NCBI GenBank assembly: GCA_028292505.1
Contig: JAQGMF010000034.1
Coordinates: forward strand, 1 to 54,498
Reading direction: 5' to 3'
DNA length: 54,498 nt
DNA from: Rhodocyclales bacterium
GTDB taxonomy: Bacteria > Pseudomonadota > Gammaproteobacteria > Burkholderiales > Rhodocyclaceae
This document shows, piece by piece, positions 42,657 to 53,053 of this stretch. Each line of letters starts with the position of its first letter. Positions within the stretch are counted from its first letter, which is position 1. The notes under the pieces are model-generated. The model was not told the DNA's origin. It made no database searches and saw nothing but the letters and a program-made list of their open reading frames with translations. Both the position numbers and the translations under genes were made by a program.

Positions 42657-43442
42657 ATGAACGACCAACTGGTTATCGCCGGCACGCACTACAGTTCGCG
42701 CCTGCTCGTGGGAACCGGCAAGTACAAGGACTTCGACGAGACGCGCCGTGCCGTACTTGCATCCGGCGCGCAGATCGTCACCGTAGCCATTCGCCGTACC
42801 AATATCGGTCAGGATCCGAAGGCGCCCAACTTGCTGGATGCGTTGCCGATGTCGGAGTTCACCTATTTGCCGAATACGGCCATGTGCTACACGGCTGATG
42901 AAGCGGTGCGTACCTTGCGTCTGGCGCGCGAGTTGCTCGACGGCCATGACCTGGTGAAGCTCGAAGTGCTTGGCGATCCGCAGACGTTGTTTCCCAATAT
43001 GCCTGAGACGCTCAAGGCTGCGGAGACGCTGGTCAAGGATGGTTTCAAGGTCATGGTGTACTGCTCGGACGACCCCTTTCAGGCGAAAATGCTCGAAGAA
43101 ATCGGTGTCGTCGCGGTCATGCCATTGGCATCATTGATCGGTTCCGGCATGGGCATTCTCAATCCCTGGAATCTCCAGCTGATCATCGAGCAGGCCAAGG
43201 TGCCTGTTCTGGTCGATGCTGGCGTTGGCACTGCATCCGATGCGGCCATCGCGCTGGAGCTGGGCTGTGACGGTGTGTTGATGAATACCGCCATCGCACT
43301 GGCGCAGAACCCGGTGATGATGGCCAGTGCGATGAAGAAAGCGGTCGAGGCTGGACGCGAGGCATTTCTCGCGGGCCGTATGCCAAAGAAATTCTATTCA
43401 GCTTCGCCCAGCTCGCCCATCACCGGCATGATCGGGCGTTGA
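42657..43442 (+). CDS. thiG: Thiazole synthase ThiG
   Basis: A 261-aa TIM-barrel enzyme that joins 1-deoxy-D-xylulose 5-phosphate, dehydroglycine and ThiS sulfur into the thiazole phosphate. Key motifs are [22 protein letters not shown], the Schiff-base lysine in [16 protein letters not shown], and [20 protein letters not shown] at the phosphate site. Encoded with thiS. No TPP riboswitch is visible ahead of thiS. Confidence 0.96.
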   Translation: MNDQLVIAGTHYSSRLLVGTGKYKDFDETRRAVLASGAQIVTVAIRRTNIGQDPKAPNLLDALPMSEFTYLPNTAMCYTADEAVRTLRLARELLDGHDLVKLEVLGDPQTLFPNMPETLKAAETLVKDGFKVMVYCSDDPFQAKMLEEIGVVAVMPLASLIGSGMGILNPWNLQLIIEQAKVPVLVDAGVGTASDAAIALELGCDGVLMNTAIALAQNPVMMASAMKKAVEAGREAFLAGRMPKKFYSASPSSPITGMIGR

Positions 43443-43523
43443 GCCTGATCGCAGGTCGGAAATCGTCCCGCCGTGTGCCCATGACATTCATGTGTCATGT
43501 TCCGAATATTTGATCTTCCTGCC

Positions 43524-44216
43524 ATGACTGAATCCGTTCCCCGCTTCTCCAGACAACCCATCCGCAGTTTCGTGCTGCGCCAGGGGCGCATGTCGGATGC
43601 GCAAAAGCGTTACGTTGATGAGCTGCTGCCGCGCTTTGGCATTTTTTATGAAAATGTGTTGATCGACTATGCGGCAGTTTTCGGTCGTCGTGTGCCCGTA
43701 GTACTGGAAATCGGTTGTGGCATGGGCGACACCACGGCGCAGATCGCCGCTGCCCGTCCCGACACGGATTTTATCGGCATCGAAGTACACAGCCCCGGCG
43801 TGGGTAACCTGTGCAAGCTGATTGAAGCGCAAGGTCTTTCAAATCTGCGTGTCATGCAACACGATGCGACCGAAGTGGTGCGCGATATGATCGCGCCAGA
43901 CTCGCTGGCGGGCGTGCATGTATTTTTTCCTGACCCGTGGCCAAAAAAACGGCATCACAAGCGCCGTATCTTGCAGCCTGCTTTCGTCACGGAAGTGGCA
44001 AGACGACTGTCGCCAGGCGGCTACTTGCACTGTGCAACGGATTGGCAGGAGTATGCCATCAACATGCTTGAGGTTTTGAGCGCGGAACCGCTGCTTGAGA
44101 ACATCTCGCCAGATTATGCGCCGCGTCCCGAATATCGACCACTGACCAAGTTCGAGGCGCGTGGGTTACGCCTGGGTCATGGCGTGTGGGATCTGATTTT
44201 CCGGCGACGGGCGTGA
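43524..44216 (+). CDS. trmB: tRNA (guanine-N7)-methyltransferase TrmB
   Basis: SAM-dependent enzyme, 230 aa, making m7G46 in tRNA. The N-terminal [23 protein letters not shown] motif [31 protein letters not shown] and catalytic [16 protein letters not shown] are all typical. ATG 43524 fits the family; an upstream ATG at 43497 would add nine residues. It is downstream of thiG in the same direction. Confidence 0.94.
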   Translation: MTESVPRFSRQPIRSFVLRQGRMSDAQKRYVDELLPRFGIFYENVLIDYAAVFGRRVPVVLEIGCGMGDTTAQIAAARPDTDFIGIEVHSPGVGNLCKLIEAQGLSNLRVMQHDATEVVRDMIAPDSLAGVHVFFPDPWPKKRHHKRRILQPAFVTEVARRLSPGGYLHCATDWQEYAINMLEVLSAEPLLENISPDYAPRPEYRPLTKFEARGLRLGHGVWDLIFRRRA

Positions 44217-44235
44217 ACGCACTGCGGGTCTGGCG

Positions 44236-45027
44236 TTACGGCGGCAATCCTCGTGGCTTGCGCTTCGCTCCGGCAAGCAGACGATCGAAAATCCAGTTCG
44301 GTACACAAGGCATGACTCGGGCAACGATATTCATTTGCCATGGAATCGTCGCTTGCGAGCGGTTTTCGGCGATAGCACGCACGAAGCGGCGTGCCGCGTC
44401 GTCAGCCGACAGGATGAAAGGCATGGCGTAAGGGTTCACGGCGGTCATTGGCGTGGCGATGTAGCCGGGACGGATATCGATGACGCGCACGCCTGTGCCG
44501 CGCATCTCGATGCGCAGACTTTCCAGGTAACGGCTGACAGCAGCTTTGGACGCGGAATAGGCGCCGGCGCCCGGCAGGCCACGCACGCCGGCGACGGATG
44601 AAATCCCCACCAGCTTGCCGCTACCGCGCCGGCGCATGGCGCGTGCAAAGGGCATGAAGGTGGCGACCACGCCGAGCACGTTGGTGCTCAGCACGGCCTC
44701 GAAGACTTCCATGTCGGAGGATTCGTCTGTGAGCGTACCGGTCGATATGCCGGCGTTGGCTATGACAATGTCAGGCAGCCCGAAACGCGTCATGAATTGC
44801 TGCGCGGCGGCGCGCATCGATGCGGGATCGGTGACACTGGCGGTGAGGACGATATGCGCCTCGTCACCGCCCGGCAGCGATGCGCACAATGACGTCAGCA
44901 TGTCACCGCGTCGTGCGACCAAACCAATATGCGCACCTTGCACGGCATAGTGCCGCGCCAGCGCTTCGCCGATGCCGCTCGAAGCGCCGGTCAGAAAGAT
45001 GCGTAGCGGCGCGCTGGTTTCACTCAC
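44236..45027 (-). CDS. Short-chain dehydrogenase/reductase
   Basis: Classical SDR of 263 aa. The cofactor motif is FLTGASSGIGEALARHYA, then NAG in VIANAGISTG and the catalytic Tyr/Lys in YSASKAAVSRYLESL. An ARRGD after the second strand favours NADP(H). Substrate unknown. It ends the SPOR-dsbA-SDR cluster, a gene order I associate with betaproteobacteria. The next gene, dsbA, ends 5 bases before it. Confidence 0.87.
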   Translation of the reverse strand: MSETSAPLRIFLTGASSGIGEALARHYAVQGAHIGLVARRGDMLTSLCASLPGGDEAHIVLTASVTDPASMRAAAQQFMTRFGLPDIVIANAGISTGTLTDESSDMEVFEAVLSTNVLGVVATFMPFARAMRRRGSGKLVGISSVAGVRGLPGAGAYSASKAAVSRYLESLRIEMRGTGVRVIDIRPGYIATPMTAVNPYAMPFILSADDAARRFVRAIAENRSQATIPWQMNIVARVMPCVPNWIFDRLLAGAKRKPRGLPP

Positions 45028-45032
45028 CGCGC

Positions 45033-45686
45033 TTATTTTTTGGCCTTCTCGGCGCGTACCTTGGCCACGAGTTGCTCGGCATTGACCAGCATGCGCACGT
45101 GTCCCGCTTCTTCGCCCGAAACGCCACTATCGGCCGCAATGTAATGGCCATCGATGACCAGAGTTGGAACGCCCTGGATGCGATAGCTCTCGGCCATTTG
45201 ATCACCGCGGCGGCTCTGTGTTTCGATGCCGAAGGAGCGCCAGGTGTCATTGAATTTCTTGACGTCCACGCCCTGCGAGGTCAGCCAGTCGTTGCGTGTT
45301 TTCTCGTCTTCAAGCTTGAGGTAGCTCTTGTGGATGGCGTCGAACACTTTGCTATCGAGCTTGTCGGACAAGCCCATCGCCTTGAGCGTGAAATAGATGC
45401 GGCCAAGCGCTGCCCATTCCGGGCGGCCGAAGCTCACTGGCACGCGGCGGAAGACCACGTCCTTGCCCTGCGAGGCGCGCCACTTGGTGAGCATAGGATC
45501 GAAAGCCGCGCAATGCGGGCAGCCGTAGGAGAAAAATTCGATGACTTCGATCTGGCCGTTGCTGCCGCCAGGTTGCGCGGGTTGCAGTACGACATAGTCC
45601 TTGCCGGCTTCCAGTGCGAAGCTCAGCGGCGCGGCCGCGACAAGCGCCGAGGCGATGAAGAGTTTGAACAGACTGCGGCGAAGCAT
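45033..45686 (-). CDS. dsbA: Thiol:disulfide interchange protein DsbA
   Basis: Periplasmic oxidase, 217 aa, that introduces disulfides into exported proteins. Signal peptide MLRRSLFKLFIASALVAAAP...SFA; thioredoxin-fold active site C56-P-H-C59 in SYGCPHCAAF; cis-proline loop QGVPTLVIDG. Reoxidised by DsbB, not seen here. GGAG lies 6 bases before ATG. Confidence 0.95.
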   Translation of the reverse strand: MLRRSLFKLFIASALVAAAPLSFALEAGKDYVVLQPAQPGGSNGQIEVIEFFSYGCPHCAAFDPMLTKWRASQGKDVVFRRVPVSFGRPEWAALGRIYFTLKAMGLSDKLDSKVFDAIHKSYLKLEDEKTRNDWLTSQGVDVKKFNDTWRSFGIETQSRRGDQMAESYRIQGVPTLVIDGHYIAADSGVSGEEAGHVRMLVNAEQLVAKVRAEKAKK

Positions 45687-45733
45687 GCGTGATCTCCTGT
45701 CTTTGTTATCCGTTTGTCATGACGGAGTGAATA

Positions 45734-46333
45734 TTACTTGCGGGCCTTGACGTGCACGACGACTGTTTCAATGCCTTCTTGTGCAAGCTTGGCGTGTGCC
45801 GCGTCGGCATCGCTTTGTGCGGCAAAAGGGCCGACGCGGACGCGATTGAGCACGCCCTTGTCGGCGGTATCTACTTTTTGGACTCCCGCCTCCAATCCCA
45901 TCAACGCAAGTCGCGCCTTGAGGTTGTCGGCTTCTGCCGGATCCTGGAATGCTCCGGCCTGCAGATAGAGCTTGTCCGGTGTCGGCGGTTCCCCGGCGGG
46001 CGCAGAAACAGGCACGGAGGCCGTATCGCCGCCCGGCAGAATCTTGTAGAAATCGTAGCTAGGCTGATCCGCAGGCTTTGCGGCTTGTGCCACCGGCTTG
46101 TCACCAGGCTTGCCGGGTAGCGCGATAGGCTCGCTGGCGGGTGCGACTGCAACGCTAGAAGAAGCGCCCGCTGCCGCAGCCTTGTCGGCATTCTTTTGCG
46201 TGAACGGCTTCGGTCCGAAATTGATATACAGCGCAATACCGACAGCAATGATCACGCCGATCAGCAGGCCGACGATGACGCCGACCACCGTATTGCCGAA
46301 TTGGCGGTGGCGGGCGTGACAAGAATGGCGCAT
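45734..46333 (-). CDS. SPOR-domain membrane protein (FtsN-like)
   Basis: About 199 aa from ATG 46333. A short basic cytoplasmic start (MRHSCHARHRQFG) leads to a membrane helix VVGVIVGLLIGVIIAVGIAL, an Ala/Pro-rich periplasmic linker, and a C-terminal SPOR domain (LYLQAGAFQDPAEADNLKAR ... VRVGPFAAQSDADAAHAKLA). SPOR domains bind denuded peptidoglycan at division sites; this topology is that of FtsN. It precedes dsbA. The open frame to 46381 is not needed. Confidence 0.87.
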   Translation of the reverse strand: MRHSCHARHRQFGNTVVGVIVGLLIGVIIAVGIALYINFGPKPFTQKNADKAAAAGASSSVAVAPASEPIALPGKPGDKPVAQAAKPADQPSYDFYKILPGGDTASVPVSAPAGEPPTPDKLYLQAGAFQDPAEADNLKARLALMGLEAGVQKVDTADKGVLNRVRVGPFAAQSDADAAHAKLAQEGIETVVVHVKARK

Positions 46334-46405
46334 ATGCGAGTTCCGTGTGACTGAGAGCGAGGGCGAGTATAACTGCGGCACGGACGGAGCAGGCGCCGCT
46401 ACCGC

Positions 46406-47062
46406 TCAAATGCGCGCCGTCAGGCTGAGCACGGCTTCCGCATAGCACTCCAGCGCTTCTGTCTCTTGCGAGACGCTGACATGCAGATCGCTGAGCAGTC
46501 CATCGGCCACCCCGTAGATCCAGCCATGCACGGTGAGTTCCTGACCACGTGTCCAGGCATCGCGCAGCACGGTGGTTTCGCAGACATTGAGCACCTGCTC
46601 GACGACGTTGAGTTCGCACAGGTGGTCCAGCCGCGTCTTGAAGTCATCGACCTGATCAAGATGCGAGCGGAATTTGTCGCGCACGTCCTGTACATGACGC
46701 AACCAATTGTCGACGAGGCCGTGACGTTGATTCTGCAAGGCCGCCTGCACCCCGCCGCAACCGTAGTGACCGACGACGAGAATGTGTTTGACCTTGAGTA
46801 CGTCGACGGCGAACTGCATCACCGATAGACAGTTCAGATCGCTATGCACGACGACGTTGGCGATATTGCGATGAACGAACACTTCACCTGGCGCCAGTCC
46901 AGTGATTTCGTTGGCGGGCACGCGGCTGTCGGAGCAGCCGATCCACAGGTATTCAGGTGTCTGTTGTACGACGAGACGCGAGAAAAATTCCGGATCGCGC
47001 TCGACGGCGCTGCGCGCCCATTCGCGATTATTGGAGAGAAGACTGCGAAGCGGATTGTTCAT
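46406..47062 (-). CDS. Beta-carbonic anhydrase (Can-like)
   Basis: A 218-aa cytoplasmic zinc enzyme that interconverts CO2 and bicarbonate. Zinc ligands are C43 (WIGCSDSRVPA), H99 and C102 (VVGHYGCGG); D45 and R47 form the catalytic dyad. Length and sequence match E. coli Can. ATG 47062 is preferred; the open frame reaches a GTG at 47089. It lies downstream of pdxH on the same strand, with 52 bases between. Confidence 0.93.
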   Translation of the reverse strand: MNNPLRSLLSNNREWARSAVERDPEFFSRLVVQQTPEYLWIGCSDSRVPANEITGLAPGEVFVHRNIANVVVHSDLNCLSVMQFAVDVLKVKHILVVGHYGCGGVQAALQNQRHGLVDNWLRHVQDVRDKFRSHLDQVDDFKTRLDHLCELNVVEQVLNVCETTVLRDAWTRGQELTVHGWIYGVADGLLSDLHVSVSQETEALECYAEAVLSLTARI

Positions 47063-47114
47063 GATGAGTGCGCCAAATACTTGATTCACTGCATCTTACC
47101 GCAGCGCGGCAAGC

Positions 47115-47711
47115 TTACGGAAACAGCGGCGTCCCCTGCCAGTCGTGATCCCTTTGCAGCACATAGCGTGTACGGTCGTGCAGACGGAAAGGCTTGGCTT
47201 CCCAGAATTCGATGGCCGAGGGCACGACGCGGAAACCAGACCAGAAACTGGGACGCGGAATGGTACCGATATTGAAGCGCAGCGCCTTTTCGGCGACGCG
47301 CTTCTCCAGTTCGAAACGCCCCTGCATGGGCTGCGACTGCTTCGAGGCCCACGCACCGATACGCGAATCGCGAGCACGGCTGGCGAAATAGGCGTCTGCT
47401 TCCGCATCGCTAACCGGCAGGGCGTGACCTTGCACACGCACTTGCCGCTGCAGGCTCTTCCAGTGAAAGCACAGGGCTACCTGCGGATTGGTCGTGAGTT
47501 CGTGCGCCTTCTGGCTGCCCAGATTGGTATAGAAGACGAAGCCTTCGACATCGGCATGCTTGAGCAGCACCATGCGCACCGAAGGCATGCCGTTGGCATC
47601 GACCGTGGCCAGCGACATGGCTGTCGGATCGTTGATCTCGGTCTTCTCCGCTGCTTCGAGCCATTGTTGGAAGCGCGCGATCAGTTCGGTAGTAGTTACT
47701 TGGCTGGTCAT
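47115..47711 (-). CDS. pdxH: Pyridoxamine 5'-phosphate oxidase
   Basis: FMN enzyme, 198 aa, making pyridoxal 5'-phosphate. Family motifs are [54 protein letters not shown], and the C-terminal [16 protein letters not shown] with [11 protein letters not shown] 47711 is used; the TTG at 47726 is an unneeded extension. Confidence 0.95.
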   Translation of the reverse strand: MTSQVTTTELIARFQQWLEAAEKTEINDPTAMSLATVDANGMPSVRMVLLKHADVEGFVFYTNLGSQKAHELTTNPQVALCFHWKSLQRQVRVQGHALPVSDAEADAYFASRARDSRIGAWASKQSQPMQGRFELEKRVAEKALRFNIGTIPRPSFWSGFRVVPSAIEFWEAKPFRLHDRTRYVLQRDHDWQGTPLFP

Positions 47712-47778
47712 GTTTTTTGAAGTCAAAGACTTTTACCGCGGAGACGCAAAGAACGCAGAGGGAAAGCGCTGATTAACC

Positions 47779-47847
47779 GTCATCCCGGCGAAAACCGGGA
47801 TCCAGAGAGGCGCGAAAAGCGTGGATTCCGGTTTTCGCCGGGATGAC
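47779..47847. repeat. Inverted repeat, diverged ATTCCCG-family element
   Basis: The arms GTCATCCCGGCGAAAACCGG and CCGGTTTTCGCCGGGATGAC at the outer ends pair almost perfectly around a 17-base spacer. Both resemble the 2610 arms at the ends (GTCATxCCxGCGAAA). Outside it lie a CGCGGAGACGCAAAG block (about 47737) and a partly complementary CTCTGCGGCCTCTGCG block (about 47888), giving a nested second pair of inverted ends. It lies between pdxH and the Fe-S flavoprotein gene. Confidence 0.72.
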
Positions 47848-47912
47848 GACATCATAATGTTCAGCGTAGCGCAACTCTTTGATTTTCTCTGCGGCCTCTG
47901 CGTTAAAAAGGT

Positions 47913-50900
47913 TTACAACAACACCCGCTCAATGCCGCCGTTATTGGCACGGTCGACATATTCCGGCATCCAGTTCTCGCCCAGCAGATGCCTTGCGATC
48001 TCTATGACAATGTAATCGGCATCAAGGCCCTTCACATCGTCTTCGAAACGCTGCAGACCTTGCAGACAGGCCGGGCAGGAGGTGAGTATCTTGACCTCAC
48101 CTGTAAAGCCATCAGCGCGCAACTTCTCTTCGCCGAGCTTGAGCGAAGCTTCTTTCGAGTAGCGCACTTGCGTCGAGATATCCGGTCGTGCGACGGCCAG
48201 CGTGCCCGCCTCACCGCAGCAACGATCGGACTTCGCGATCTTGGTGCCATCGACCGTAGTGATCAGCTGGTTGACCGTTTTCGTTGGGTCCTGCAGCTTC
48301 ATCGGCGAATGGCAAGGGTCGTGATACATGTAGCGCGTGCCGTTCACACCTTCGAGTTTTACGCCTTTTTCGAGCAGGTATTCGTGGATGTCGATGAGTC
48401 GGCAGCCAGGGAAAATCTTCTCGAATTCGTACATCGCCAGTTGGTCGTAGCAGGTGCCGCAGCTCACCACGACAGTCTTGATATCGAGGTAATTGAGTGT
48501 GTTGGCGACGCGATGGAACAACACGCGATTGTCGGTACTGATCTTCTCCGCTTTGTCATATTGACCGGCGCCGCGCTGCGGGTAACCGCAGCACAGGTAA
48601 CCCGGCGGCAGGACTGTCTGCACACCGACGTGATAAAGCATTGCCTGCGTTGCCAGGCCGACCTGTGAGAACAGACGCTCCGAACCGCAGCCAGGGAAGT
48701 AGAAGACCGCTTCAGAATCGGCACGCGTTTTCTGCGGGTCGCGGATCACTGGCACGATCTCGGCGTCCTCGATATCCAGCAGTGCACGCGCCGTCTTGTT
48801 GGGCAGTTTGCCGGGCATTTTCTTGTTGATGAAGTGAATCACCTGCGCCTTCAGCGCCGGTTTGCCGAGCGAGGCCGGTGGATGCGCGGTCTGCCTGCGG
48901 CCAAGCGTGCCGAGCACGCGATTGCCAAGACGCTGCAGCTTGTATGCCCATTGAATACTGACTTTGCGCAGCACCATGATGTGCTTGGGCGAAGTGGCAT
49001 TGAGGAAAGCCATCGCCAGCGCTTTTGCCGGGTTGAAGCTTTGCTTGCCCATCTTGCGCAGCAGATTGCGCATGTTCATCGACACATCGCCGAAGTCGAT
49101 ATCCACCGGGCAGGGGCTATAGCACTTGTGGCACACGGTGCAATGGTCGGCCACGTCCTCGAACTCTTCCCAATGCTTGATCGATACGCCGCGCCGCGTC
49201 TGCTCTTCGTAGAGGAAGGCTTCGGTCAGCAGCGAGGTGGCGAGGATCTTGTTGCGCGGCGAATAATGCAGGTTGGCGCGCGGCACATGCGTTGCGCATA
49301 CTGGCTTGCACTTGCCGCAGCGTAGGCAGTCCTTGATCGAATCCTGGATGCCGATGAGATCGCTCTGCTGCATGATCAGCGACTCGTGGCCCATCAGGTT
49401 GAAGCTCGGCGTGTAGGCGCCCGTCAGGTCGCCGCCGGGCATCAGCTTGCCCTTGTTGAAGCGGCCCTCTGGATCGACCTTGTTCTTGTAGGCACGGAAT
49501 GGCGCGACCTCTTCGTCGGTGAGATATTCAAGCTTGGTGATGCCAATGCCATGTTCGCCGGAGATCACGCCGCCGAGCGAACGTGCCAGCGCCATGATGC
49601 GTGCGACGGCGGCATTGGCTTCTTGAAGCATCTCGTAATGATCGGAATTCACCGGCAGATTGGTATGCACATTGCCATCGCCGGCGTGCATGTGCAGGGC
49701 GACGAAGACGCGGCCGCGCAGCACTTCCTTCTGAATCGCGTCGAGCTTCTCGATCAGCGGACGATACAGATTGCCCTCGAAGATTTCTTCGTTGGCGTGT
49801 TTCAGTTCCTTCTTCCAGGAAATGCGAACAGAATAATCCTGGACGCGGTGGAACAGCGTCGGTGCAGCGGCACGATTGGTCAGTTCGCCGGCTTCGATAC
49901 CCAACTCGGCAAACTTCGCTTCGGCTTGCGCCAGCGGCGTGTCGAGATTATCGAGAATCCACTGCCAGCGATGACGCACCAACGAGACGGTTTCCAAAGC
50001 ACGTGCGCGGCGGTCGCCGATGAGCACTTCCTTTTCGATGTTGGAGTCGTCGACGCGCAGCGGCAGATCGCCGTCGAGAAATTGGGCGATAGCATCGGTG
50101 AGCTTGAGCTTGTTCTTGATCGACAGCTCAATGTTGATGCGCTCGATGCCGTCGCAATAGTCGCCCATGCGCGGCAACGGTATGACAACGTCCTCATTGA
50201 TCTTGAAGGCGTTGGTATGCTTGGCGATCGCTGCCGTGCGGCCGCGGTCGAGCCAGAATTTCTTGCGCGTGTCCGATGTAACGGCGATGAAGCCTTCAGC
50301 GCCGCGCATATTGCAGATGCGCACGACTTCCGACGTTGCCTTGGCGACTGCGTTCTCATTGTCGCCGACGATGTCACCGATCAGCACCATTTTCGGCCGA
50401 CCGTGGCGCTTGGCCTTGGTCGCATAGCCGACAGCCTTGACGTAGCGCTCGTCCAGATGTTCCAAGCCCGCCAGCAGCACGCGCGCATCGCCGGTCTTGG
50501 GCAGAGCGTCGATGTAATCCTTGATTTCGACAATCGCGGGCACGGCCTCGCGCACCTGACCGTAGAACTCCAGGCAGACGGTGCGCGTGTGCGCCGGCAT
50601 CTTGTGCAGAATCCACACGGCAGAAGTGATGATGCCGTCCGTGCCTTCTTTCTGGATGCCAGGTACGCCACCAAGAAATTTGTCGGTGACGTCCTTGCCG
50701 AGACCGACTTTACGGAAGCTCTCGCCGGGCAGGGTCAGCGTCTCCTCGCTCAGCAGTTTTTTGCCGGTAGCGTCGAAGCGCTTGAGCAGGAAATCCACGC
50801 TTGCCTGATCGTGAATCTTGCCGAGGTTGTGGTTGAGGCGCACCACCTCAAGCCAGTTGCCGTCAGGCGTGACCATCTTCCAGGAGGCGAGATTGTCGAG

Positions 50901-51878
50901 TGCCGTGCCCCACAGCACGGCCTTTTTGCCGCCGGCGTTCATGGCAATATTGCCGCCGATGCAGCTGGCATCGGCCGAGGTCGGGTCGCAGGCGAACGCC
51001 AGATCGGCGTCTTCAGCGGCTTCCATGACGCGACGCGTCACCAGGCCGGCACCCGTGAAGACCGTCGCGTAAGGCTCCGCGACGCCCGGTAGCTGCTGGT
51101 ATACCACCTTGCCCATATCGATGAGCTTTTCGGTGTTAATGACGACGGAATAGGGCGAAAGAGGTACGGCGCCGCCTGTGTAACCGGTGCCGCCGCCGCG
51201 CGGCACGATGGTCAGGCCCAGTTCGATACAGTCGCGTACCAGCTGGCCGATCTCTTCTTCGGTATCGGGGTATAGTACGACAAAGGGATATTCGACGCGC
51301 CAGTCGGTGGCGTCGGTAACGTGCGAAACGCGTGCATAGCCGTCAAAACAGATGTTGTCCTTGCGCGTATGGCGCGCCAGCAGTTTCTGTGCGCGACGCC
51401 GCAATTCCGCGGTTTTTTCGAAATGTTGTGCAAAGGCGTCGATAGCCTTGTTGGCAGCCTGGACTAATTGCGCTACCTTGTCGGCTCGCACGCGATCCAG
51501 CGCTTCGGTTTCGATGCGGCGTTGATCGACAGCGTCGAGGCGATGACGCAGCGCGCCGATCAGCGCACCGCGCCGTCCGCGGTTGTCGAGCAGGTCGTCT
51601 TCGAGATAGGGATTGCGTTGCACGACCCAGATATCGCCGAGCACTTCGTAGAGCATGCGTGCGGAGCGACCGGTGACGCGTTCGGTGCGCAGGGATTCGA
51701 GTACTTCCCACATCGGCGCGCCGAGCAGGCGGATGACGATCTCGCGGTCGGAGAACGATGTGTAGTTGTACGGAATCTCGCGCAGCCGCGGCGCTTGTGT
51801 GGCCGATGCCGGTGAGGATGGGGAGGCGAATTCTGGGTTGGCTTGCATGCGTGCGCGACCGGTGATGAAACCGCTCAT
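47913..51878 (-). CDS. Giant FAD/Fe-S oxidoreductase with DUF3683 N-terminus (D-2-hydroxyacid dehydrogenase type, YdiJ-like)
   Basis: A 1321-aa protein. Residues about 30-150 match what I know as DUF3683 ([20 protein letters not shown]). Next is a FAD-binding PCMH domain with [20 protein letters not shown], then the D-lactate-dehydrogenase-type cap with [20 protein letters not shown] and [14 protein letters not shown]. Two ferredoxin clusters follow: [11 protein letters not shown] and [14 protein letters not shown]. The C-terminus has paired CCG motifs ([25 protein letters not shown]). E. coli YdiJ (about 1018 aa) lacks the N-terminal DUF3683 part. Likely oxidises a 2-hydroxyacid and passes electrons through Fe-S centres. 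The alternative start ATG 51848 removes ten residues. Stands alone. Confidence 0.88.
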   Translation of the reverse strand: MSGFITGRARMQANPEFASPSSPASATQAPRLREIPYNYTSFSDREIVIRLLGAPMWEVLESLRTERVTGRSARMLYEVLGDIWVVQRNPYLEDDLLDNRGRRGALIGALRHRLDAVDQRRIETEALDRVRADKVAQLVQAANKAIDAFAQHFEKTAELRRRAQKLLARHTRKDNICFDGYARVSHVTDATDWRVEYPFVVLYPDTEEEIGQLVRDCIELGLTIVPRGGGTGYTGGAVPLSPYSVVINTEKLIDMGKVVYQQLPGVAEPYATVFTGAGLVTRRVMEAAEDADLAFACDPTSADASCIGGNIAMNAGGKKAVLWGTALDNLASWKMVTPDGNWLEVVRLNHNLGKIHDQASVDFLLKRFDATGKKLLSEETLTLPGESFRKVGLGKDVTDKFLGGVPGIQKEGTDGIITSAVWILHKMPAHTRTVCLEFYGQVREAVPAIVEIKDYIDALPKTGDARVLLAGLEHLDERYVKAVGYATKAKRHGRPKMVLIGDIVGDNENAVAKATSEVVRICNMRGAEGFIAVTSDTRKKFWLDRGRTAAIAKHTNAFKINEDVVIPLPRMGDYCDGIERINIELSIKNKLKLTDAIAQFLDGDLPLRVDDSNIEKEVLIGDRRARALETVSLVRHRWQWILDNLDTPLAQAEAKFAELGIEAGELTNRAAAPTLFHRVQDYSVRISWKKELKHANEEIFEGNLYRPLIEKLDAIQKEVLRGRVFVALHMHAGDGNVHTNLPVNSDHYEMLQEANAAVARIMALARSLGGVISGEHGIGITKLEYLTDEEVAPFRAYKNKVDPEGRFNKGKLMPGGDLTGAYTPSFNLMGHESLIMQQSDLIGIQDSIKDCLRCGKCKPVCATHVPRANLHYSPRNKILATSLLTEAFLYEEQTRRGVSIKHWEEFEDVADHCTVCHKCYSPCPVDIDFGDVSMNMRNLLRKMGKQSFNPAKALAMAFLNATSPKHIMVLRKVSIQWAYKLQRLGNRVLGTLGRRQTAHPPASLGKPALKAQVIHFINKKMPGKLPNKTARALLDIEDAEIVPVIRDPQKTRADSEAVFYFPGCGSERLFSQVGLATQAMLYHVGVQTVLPPGYLCCGYPQRGAGQYDKAEKISTDNRVLFHRVANTLNYLDIKTVVVSCGTCYDQLAMYEFEKIFPGCRLIDIHEYLLEKGVKLEGVNGTRYMYHDPCHSPMKLQDPTKTVNQLITTVDGTKIAKSDRCCGEAGTLAVARPDISTQVRYSKEASLKLGEEKLRADGFTGEVKILTSCPACLQGLQRFEDDVKGLDADYIVIEIARHLLGENWMPEYVDRANNGGIERVLL

Positions 51879-52112
51879 TAAGAGCGAAGCCGTTCATTTT
51901 AAGCCGCCCGGCGCGTGTGTGCAGCTTTTCGGCAGCTGGTCCGCGAAAACGCCCTGAAATTGCTTTGCAACGAACATGCAATGGGATAAAACCATTTCAT
52001 GTGCAGGGCGATAGTAAAACGCAAAGAACGCCAACAAAAAGAGCTTCGCACAAGCACGATCCGGCACCGTCAAAGTTGTTGGAACGTACGAATGTAAGTA
52101 CAACGGGATGCC

Positions 52113-53030
52113 ATGAAGTCATCAGAAAAACGCCGCCACAGATATTTCATCGCAGACGTTTTCACGCGCGAGACTTTCAGCGGTAATCCACTTGCTGTCT
52201 TTCCGGATGGCGACGATCTGTCCGATGACGACATGCAGCGTATCGCGCGCGAATTTAATCTCTCAGAAACGGCCTTCGTCTGCGGCCCGCGCGAAGCCAA
52301 TAGTTGCCGCGTGCGCATCTTCGCGCCTGCCAAGGAGTTGCCCTTTGCCGGACATCCAACGATCGGTACGGCCCATGTGTTGGCCAGCCAGGGGCTGATT
52401 CCCCTCAAGGAGGGTGTCAACGAGGTGACTTTCCTCGAAGGCGTCGGACCGGTACCGATTCGCATCGAGGTGCATGACGGCCGCGCGGTGTTCTGCCAAT
52501 TCTCCACAGCCATCCTGCCGCAATTCGGCCCACCACTGTCTTCCGAAATTCTCGCCGGCATTGTCGGCTTGCTGCCCGAAGACGTGCTTGACGGCAAGAT
52601 CGGCCCGGACGCGGTGAGCTGCGGCGTGCCCTTCCATTTCGTGCCGCTGGAGCGACTGCCAAGCCTGTCGAATATTCAGCTCGACATGTCGTCTTACCAA
52701 ATGTGGGCGGCCAATAGCTGGGCGGGATCGATTTGCGTTTTCGTGCGCGATCCGGTCGAGCAGGCACGCATTCATGTACGCGTGTTCTCGCCTTCCTTCG
52801 GCTTCTACGAAGATCCCGCCACCGGTGCCGCTGCCGCTGCTTTGGCCGGTTACCTTGCGGCGCGTGAATCGGCAGCGACCGGCAGCTTTCGCTGGGAAGT
52901 GTGGCAGGGTTACGATATGGGGCGCCCCAGCCAGCTGTATATCGAGGCCGACAAGGCCGATGGCCGCATCACCGGTGTGCGCGTAGGCGGTACGGCGGTG
53001 GTGATCGGCGAGGGTGCGTTGTACTTGTAA
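52113..53030 (+). CDS. PhzF-family isomerase/epimerase
   Basis: A 305-aa protein with the diaminopimelate-epimerase-like fold of PhzF. Signatures are YFIADVFTRETFSGNPLAVF, the catalytic Glu in FNLSETAFV, the loop ELPFAGHPTIGTAHVLASQG and the C-terminal GFYEDPATGAAAAALAGYLA. Only one PhzF-type gene and no other phenazine genes are here, so this is a family member of unknown substrate. It diverges from the flavoprotein gene. Confidence 0.88.
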   Translation: MKSSEKRRHRYFIADVFTRETFSGNPLAVFPDGDDLSDDDMQRIAREFNLSETAFVCGPREANSCRVRIFAPAKELPFAGHPTIGTAHVLASQGLIPLKEGVNEVTFLEGVGPVPIRIEVHDGRAVFCQFSTAILPQFGPPLSSEILAGIVGLLPEDVLDGKIGPDAVSCGVPFHFVPLERLPSLSNIQLDMSSYQMWAANSWAGSICVFVRDPVEQARIHVRVFSPSFGFYEDPATGAAAAALAGYLAARESAATGSFRWEVWQGYDMGRPSQLYIEADKADGRITGVRVGGTAVVIGEGALYL

Positions 53031-53053
53031 CGCGAAACTTACTTCGCTGTGGA

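Noticed and set aside
49386..51092. 568-codon open frame on the plus strand inside the Fe-S flavoprotein gene
   Set aside because: It is the mirror of a strongly supported gene with complete FAD and Fe-S motifs; long antisense frames are expected in GC-rich DNA and the product has no recognisable domain.
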